A DNA stretch of 64,000 nt, from contig JAITJI010000137.1 in NCBI GenBank assembly GCA_031279015.1, forward strand, positions 1 through 64,000, written 5' to 3'. The stretch is from Spirochaetaceae bacterium (GTDB lineage: Bacteria > Spirochaetota > Spirochaetia > Treponematales > Breznakiellaceae). The notes under the pieces were generated by a model. It ran no database searches. It had not been told where the DNA came from and worked only from the letters and a program-made list of their open reading frames with translations. Made by a program: the position numbers and the translations under genes. This document shows positions 62,171-64,000 of the stretch, in pieces. Every line of letters begins with the position of its first letter. The first letter of the stretch is position 1.

Positions 62171-62366
62171 GTTGTGCAGGCATAGGCCCCGCACTTTTTT
62201 AAGCAGGCAAACACATACAACTTAAAGCCAGGCGCCATAAACCTGTTTATAGGAGGAGTTTAACGGATTGAGGAACTCATGTCAATTAGGCTATGGTTCA
62301 TTTTTTACGTGGCGCAACACGTTAGACCTGAGGACCCGGCTTCAAAACCGACAGATATTCCTCCTG

Positions 62367-63557
62367 TTAGGGTATCTTCCGTCTTTTTGGCCGGTTTTTC
62401 CGTTTTTCTTCCGCAAGCTGCTGCGCCAGTTCATTCTCCCGGGTGATATCCTGTATGCTTCCCAGGATGAACAACTTACCCTGACCCCTGTCCAGGGGCG
62501 CAAAGGTCCACTGAAGGATCTTTTCCTTCCCCGTTTCCGGACTTTGATAGACCAGTTCCCGGATGGGATTGATATTTTCCAGCATACGCCGGGCGTGATC
62601 GCTGATCCGGGAACGGTTGAAGAGCAGGACAAAATACTCTATCAGCCTTGCCATGCCCTCCGGTGGTATGGAATCCGCCAACAAATCGGTAAACTTTTTT
62701 CCCTGGAGGTCTTTTATATCCAATATCGTTTCCATATAGCGGGAATAGTGATCCTGGATGATAAAATTTTTATCCATTAAAAACAGTCCCACTCTAATGG
62801 CGTCCTTCATGGCGACAATGGTATCCCGTTCGTCCTGTAGTTCCCTGGAAACCGTTTCGGCGGCCTCCTTCAGCTCAATAAGACGCTGATTTTGACGATT
62901 TACCCCGTTCACCATGTACAGGTACGCCACAAAGCCAAAAACCACAAAAATCACCGAAAGGATCAGATGCCGGAGTATCCGGACCCAGAGCCGTTCGTAT
63001 ACATGCTCAGCCTTAAAATCACAACCGATGATGCCCACCGCCTCATTGCCGGAATTCAGGATGGGCCCATAGGCGGAGATCACCCATCCCCACTGATCGC
63101 TGTAATCGATACCGCTGACCTGGAATGTTTTTGTCTTCAGGGCCTGTAGAACGGGTTTGCTGTACTTTCTGATATCCTCTTCCATTCCCAGGGGGGAAAA
63201 ATTCTCCCTGTCGTCGGGGGTGGTGCTGCCGTCGATAATATACCGGAAAATGGTGGTATCCCCCACCTGCGCCATAGTATATAAATAGATACAGCTTGAA
63301 GCCCGTTTTATATCCAGCATTTGAAGCATAGCCTTCTCATAGTAGGGGTCCTGAGGATCCAGGGTCTTACTTAGGGACTCAAAGGCATCCCCATCGATAA
63401 GAGCGGCCGTCTCCTTTACAACAGGCAGTCCCAGTTCGGCGCTGATCGTTTCGGTAATTCCCCTCAGTTGCTGCAGGGTGGTGATTATTACGAACGAATA
63501 GAGGACAATAACAAAAAAAAGAAAAAACAGGGTAAACTGTAATTTAAGAGAAAGCAT
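62367..63557 (-). CDS. Membrane sensor protein (Cache-like extracytoplasmic region plus PAS), no output domain seen; possibly truncated
   Basis: Two TM segments, PAS-like region ending LFILGSIQDITRENELAQQLAEEKRKNRPKRRKIP*; ATG 63557 has RBS AGGAGAAAG. Confidence 0.7.
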   Translation of the reverse strand: MLSLKLQFTLFFLFFVIVLYSFVIITTLQQLRGITETISAELGLPVVKETAALIDGDAFESLSKTLDPQDPYYEKAMLQMLDIKRASSCIYLYTMAQVGDTTIFRYIIDGSTTPDDRENFSPLGMEEDIRKYSKPVLQALKTKTFQVSGIDYSDQWGWVISAYGPILNSGNEAVGIIGCDFKAEHVYERLWVRILRHLILSVIFVVFGFVAYLYMVNGVNRQNQRLIELKEAAETVSRELQDERDTIVAMKDAIRVGLFLMDKNFIIQDHYSRYMETILDIKDLQGKKFTDLLADSIPPEGMARLIEYFVLLFNRSRISDHARRMLENINPIRELVYQSPETGKEKILQWTFAPLDRGQGKLFILGSIQDITRENELAQQLAEEKRKNRPKRRKIP

Positions 63558-63769
63558 TCTTTCTCCTGCTTTACGAGTTTTTTTCATAGATATTCCCGTC
63601 TAACCTTCACCAATGATCTACCCCCTGTATTTTAACACAGAGGGCAAATTTTTCGACTTAATGACGGTTCCTGTACGCCATATCAACATACAAAATGAAT
63701 TGCATAGTCCGCCTGGGCGATCAGAAATAAAAAACCTGGAAAATATACCTTTTCGGTTTTTTTCTTACC

Positions 63770-63821
63770 ATAAGAGCGGGAAACGGGAGTCGGACCCGCG
63801 ACATCGACCTTGGCAAGGTCG
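63770..63821 (-). pseudogene. tRNA-Gly (GCC) 3' fragment, 52-bp exact duplicate of 61955-62006
   Basis: Identical to 61955-62006 across the anticodon arm, T arm and acceptor 3' strand; 5' half missing. Confidence 0.9.
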
Positions 63822-64000
63822 ATACCGCCCCTTTTATGGAATACCACGCAGTTTTATGATGTTGTACTTTGAAACGATAATTCCTTATAGCATAAGGAGT
63901 TGCCACTTTATCAACTATACATCATACACCATGCTGCTTTACTATGTCAAGCAAAAAAATGCCAGGTTTTGTACCAAAAGTTCTACTCAAAGTTCTACCG

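Noticed and set aside
61808-62194. 128-aa minus-strand ORF over the tRNA-Gly/tRNA-Leu region
   Set aside because: It overlaps two intact tRNAs and the tandem repeat; an artefact.

Overview
The window is about 64 kb of dense, GC-rich bacterial chromosome. Gene content (spirochaete-type SpoVG, DUF5312 protein, clpC/lon/clpX/clpP/tig) suggests a Treponema-like spirochaete; that is inference, since no marker gene such as 16S is present. Most of it is conserved housekeeping sequence: clpC, glgC, mrfA/mrfB-like helicase and nuclease, dxs, cdaA-cdaR-acpS, truA, argS, apt, L21-prp-L27-obg-nadD/yqeK-LCP-rsfS, ispE, spoVG, L25, tilS-ftsH, priA, folC, and tig-clpP-clpX-lon. Five tRNAs are intact. The observations I rate highest are: (1) an nrdR-nrdD-X-nrdG cluster in which the class III ribonucleotide reductase appears split. 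The NrdD ORF stops after its metal-binding region, and the glycyl-radical segment (EVYSRIVGYYRSVRNWNKGKREE) is in a separate downstream gene with its own RBS, fused to a CPAC redoxin domain. (2) A corrinoid protein, RACo-like activator and PocR/AraC regulator locus with no visible methyltransferase, whose corrinoid gene has a riboswitch-like structured leader. (3) A 52-bp exact duplication of the 3' part of tRNA-Gly near the right edge, which looks like an attachment-site scar. (4) A 29-aa AURKAIP1/COX24 (bS22/mS38)-like ribosomal microprotein missed by the ORF track. (5) A Prp protease gene beside an L27 that lacks the N-terminal extension Prp normally removes. (6) A small protein with an extreme Asp/Glu tail. 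Everything is by eye; no searches were run.
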